Below are positions 63,105 through 64,000 of a DNA stretch of 64,000 bases, piece after piece; positions within the stretch are counted from its first letter, which is position 1; each line of letters opens with the position of its first letter. The position numbers were made by a program, and so were the translations under genes. Below the pieces are notes generated by a model. That model did not search any database and was not told the DNA's origin. It saw only the letters and a program-made list of their open reading frames with translations. Source of the DNA: Halonatronomonas sp964558325. Lineage in GTDB: Bacteria; Bacillota; Halanaerobiia; Halanaerobiales; Halarsenatibacteraceae. The stretch is taken from contig CAZLCX010000009.1 in the NCBI GenBank assembly GCA_964558325.1, positions 6,199 through 70,198 on the forward strand. Reading direction: 5' to 3'.

Positions 63105-63673
63105 CAGGCTCCTACCCCCTCTAAAAATAACTCAAGAGTATAATTTACCAGTAAATCAACTTCATAATCAGCTTCAATCATTGCCGGTCCAAAGGAATTG
63201 GTCAGACCTAAAAAGCTATGGGTCATCAAGCTTATATCCCGATTCTTTAAAACACCCCTGTCGATACCCTCAACCAGGACATCTCCAACTATCTTATTAA
63301 ATTTTTCTTTCCATTTCCAGAGCTCCTGTTTGCAATCTATATCAATTTTCTGTCCCTCCATAAAAATGGTATAGGCCAGTTCATAATTCTTCTTATAAAA
63401 TTCAGCATGAACAGCTAACATCCGCCTTAACTTCTCCCTGACATCGATATCCAGGCCAGTAATCTCCAGATACTGTTCATAAATCCTGTCAATCACATCA
63501 TTTATCATCGTTTTAAATAATTCCAGCTTATTATCAAAATAGTAATAAAGAGTTCCCTTGCTGGTAGCTGATGCCTCAACAATATCACTCATCGTCGTCT
63601 CATAATAGCCATTACTGGCAAATAAATTCATAGCAGCCTCAATTATCTCCCTTTTCGTCTCACTCTTTTCCAT
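63104..63673 (-). CDS. TetR-family regulator of the RND efflux operon
   Basis: A 189-residue repressor. The N-terminal TetR helix-turn-helix reads KREIIEAAMNLFASNGYYET then TMSDIVEASATSKGTLYYYF, an excellent match. The C-terminal ligand domain (about 70-189) is all-helical and specific to this protein. The ATG at 63673 is preferred, with GAGGGGG upstream; TTG at 63679 is too close to it. It is the first gene of the operon it most likely controls, and a 12-base palindrome lies in its promoter region. Confidence 0.9.
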   Translation of the reverse strand: MEKSETKREIIEAAMNLFASNGYYETTMSDIVEASATSKGTLYYYFDNKLELFKTMINDVIDRIYEQYLEITGLDIDVREKLRRMLAVHAEFYKKNYELAYTIFMEGQKIDIDCKQELWKWKEKFNKIVGDVLVEGIDRGVLKNRDISLMTHSFLGLTNSFGPAMIEADYEVDLLVNYTLELFLEGVGA

Positions 63674-63714
63674 CTGCAAATCCCCCTCAAAATACCTGTT
63701 TAATTATATAAACC

Positions 63715-63726
63715 GACTGGTCAGTC
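63715..63726 (-). promoter_or_regulatory. TetR operator candidate overlapping the efflux promoter
   Basis: Perfect palindrome GACTG-GT-CAGTC directly upstream of a TATAAT-like -10 box on the minus strand, about 50 bases before the tetR start. Position and form suit autoregulation by the TetR protein. Confidence 0.6.
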
Positions 63727-63809
63727 TATATCACTTTAAAAATTATATCATTTTACAACTAAATTTTCAAATAAGCATTAAACTAACTTTAAATTTTTCA
63801 TTATAATCA

Positions 63810-63824
63810 GACCAGCTGCTGGTC
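63810..63824. promoter_or_regulatory. 15-base palindrome in intergenic DNA
   Basis: GACCAGC-T-GCTGGTC, perfect seven-base arms, about 135 bases upstream of tetR. No gene within the window is assigned to it. It has no U-run, so it is not a simple terminator. Confidence 0.3.
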
Positions 63825-63825
63825 A

Positions 63826-63852
63826 CCCGCCGGTTACCTGCCGGTATCTCTT
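63826..63852. repeat. 27-base dispersed repeat, copy 2
   Basis: Partner of 1420-1446 (23 of 27 identical). On the minus strand both copies and their right flanks can be read as a similar peptide fragment VKYxKRYxQVT, which hints at a shared decayed coding origin. The 63680-64000 stretch otherwise holds only regulatory sites and a terminator. Confidence 0.35.
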
Positions 63853-63939
63853 AATATATTTGACGGACTCGATGTCCTAATGCAAGTTTTATCAATCCGT
63901 AATATAAAAGAGAAAACCTGCCACATACCTAATAATAAT

Positions 63940-63970
63940 AAAAATCCTGACCAATTTAACTCAGTCAGGA
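63940..63970 (-). terminator. Terminator of a minus-strand gene beyond the window
   Basis: Seven-base perfect stem TCCTGAC (63945-63951) / GTCAGGA (63964-63970), followed on the minus strand by TTTTTATTATTATT. It indicates a minus-strand transcript entering from the right edge. Confidence 0.75.
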
Positions 63971-64000
63971 AGGTTAATTTCTATTAAATTATTATAATTT

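Noticed and set aside
1..64000. CRISPR arrays, tRNA/rRNA genes, prophage and intact insertion sequences
   Set aside because: No regular repeat-spacer pattern, cloverleaf, integrase or transposase was recognised anywhere in the window.

Overview
The window comes from a low-GC (AT-rich) anaerobe that has both a Firmicutes-like gene style and a true outer membrane. Strong AGGAGG-type ribosome sites and frequent TTG/GTG starts sit alongside an LptD-like protein, LpxA, several outer-membrane barrels, two TolC-type pumps and AddAB. That mix, plus many acidic proteins, fits the Halanaerobiales (halophilic, diderm Firmicutes). Complete heme synthesis and cytochrome c maturation genes suggest a member that respires anaerobically. 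The taxonomic placement is an inference. Almost every gene is on the minus strand. Three 100-N scaffold gaps are present: 15620-15719, 32351-32450 and 53746-53845. The first is almost certainly artificial, because 55 identical bases flank it.

Layout. 1-1205: truncated fumarase. 1619-8338: a MurR-like regulator unit with an acetyltransferase, AmiE-like hydrolase, anhydro-MurNAc kinase, PTS enzyme I and a nitroreductase. 8554-14749: a second unit with a DAP-decarboxylase-type enzyme, YkfC-like NlpC/P60 peptidase, class A beta-lactamase-like hydrolase, dipeptide epimerase and D-aminoacylase. Together these look like a cytoplasmic peptidoglycan recycling/catabolism island. 14887-16734: an FCD-type regulator and a five-bladed propeller protein. 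16822-18240: cardiolipin synthase. 18260-24070: AddA/AddB. 24129-25150: two small unknowns. 25248-31355: a MacAB-like efflux operon with two TolC-family genes, divergent from its MarR regulator. 31405-41518: envelope genes, with an outer-membrane barrel, GalU, phosphoglucomutase, GnnB-GnnA-LpxA (amide-type lipid A precursor), LptD and another barrel.

41715-44402 is the only long plus-strand run: ccmE-ccmA-ccmB-ccmC-ccmD for cytochrome c maturation, with a CxxxY-type CcmE. Facing it, 55481 down to 45827 is a tightly overlapping operon for the whole siroheme-dependent heme pathway: hemA, sirC, hemC, cobA-hemD, ahbC, hemB, ahbD, a fused ahbA-ahbB, and hemL, followed by a MATE transporter. It runs from glutamyl-tRNA to heme b. 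55636-56731 holds a stand-alone 5'-nucleotidase C-terminal domain flanked by two decayed relatives. 56912-63673 is a TetR-TolC-MFP-RND efflux operon with a palindromic operator candidate upstream.

The most interesting points are the leaderless murein-catabolism island, the fused siroheme decarboxylase, the CxxxY CcmE, the lpxA-gnnA-gnnB group, the TolC-like protein that seems to lack barrel strands, and the decayed nucleotidase paralogues. No tRNA, rRNA, CRISPR array or intact insertion sequence was recognised.
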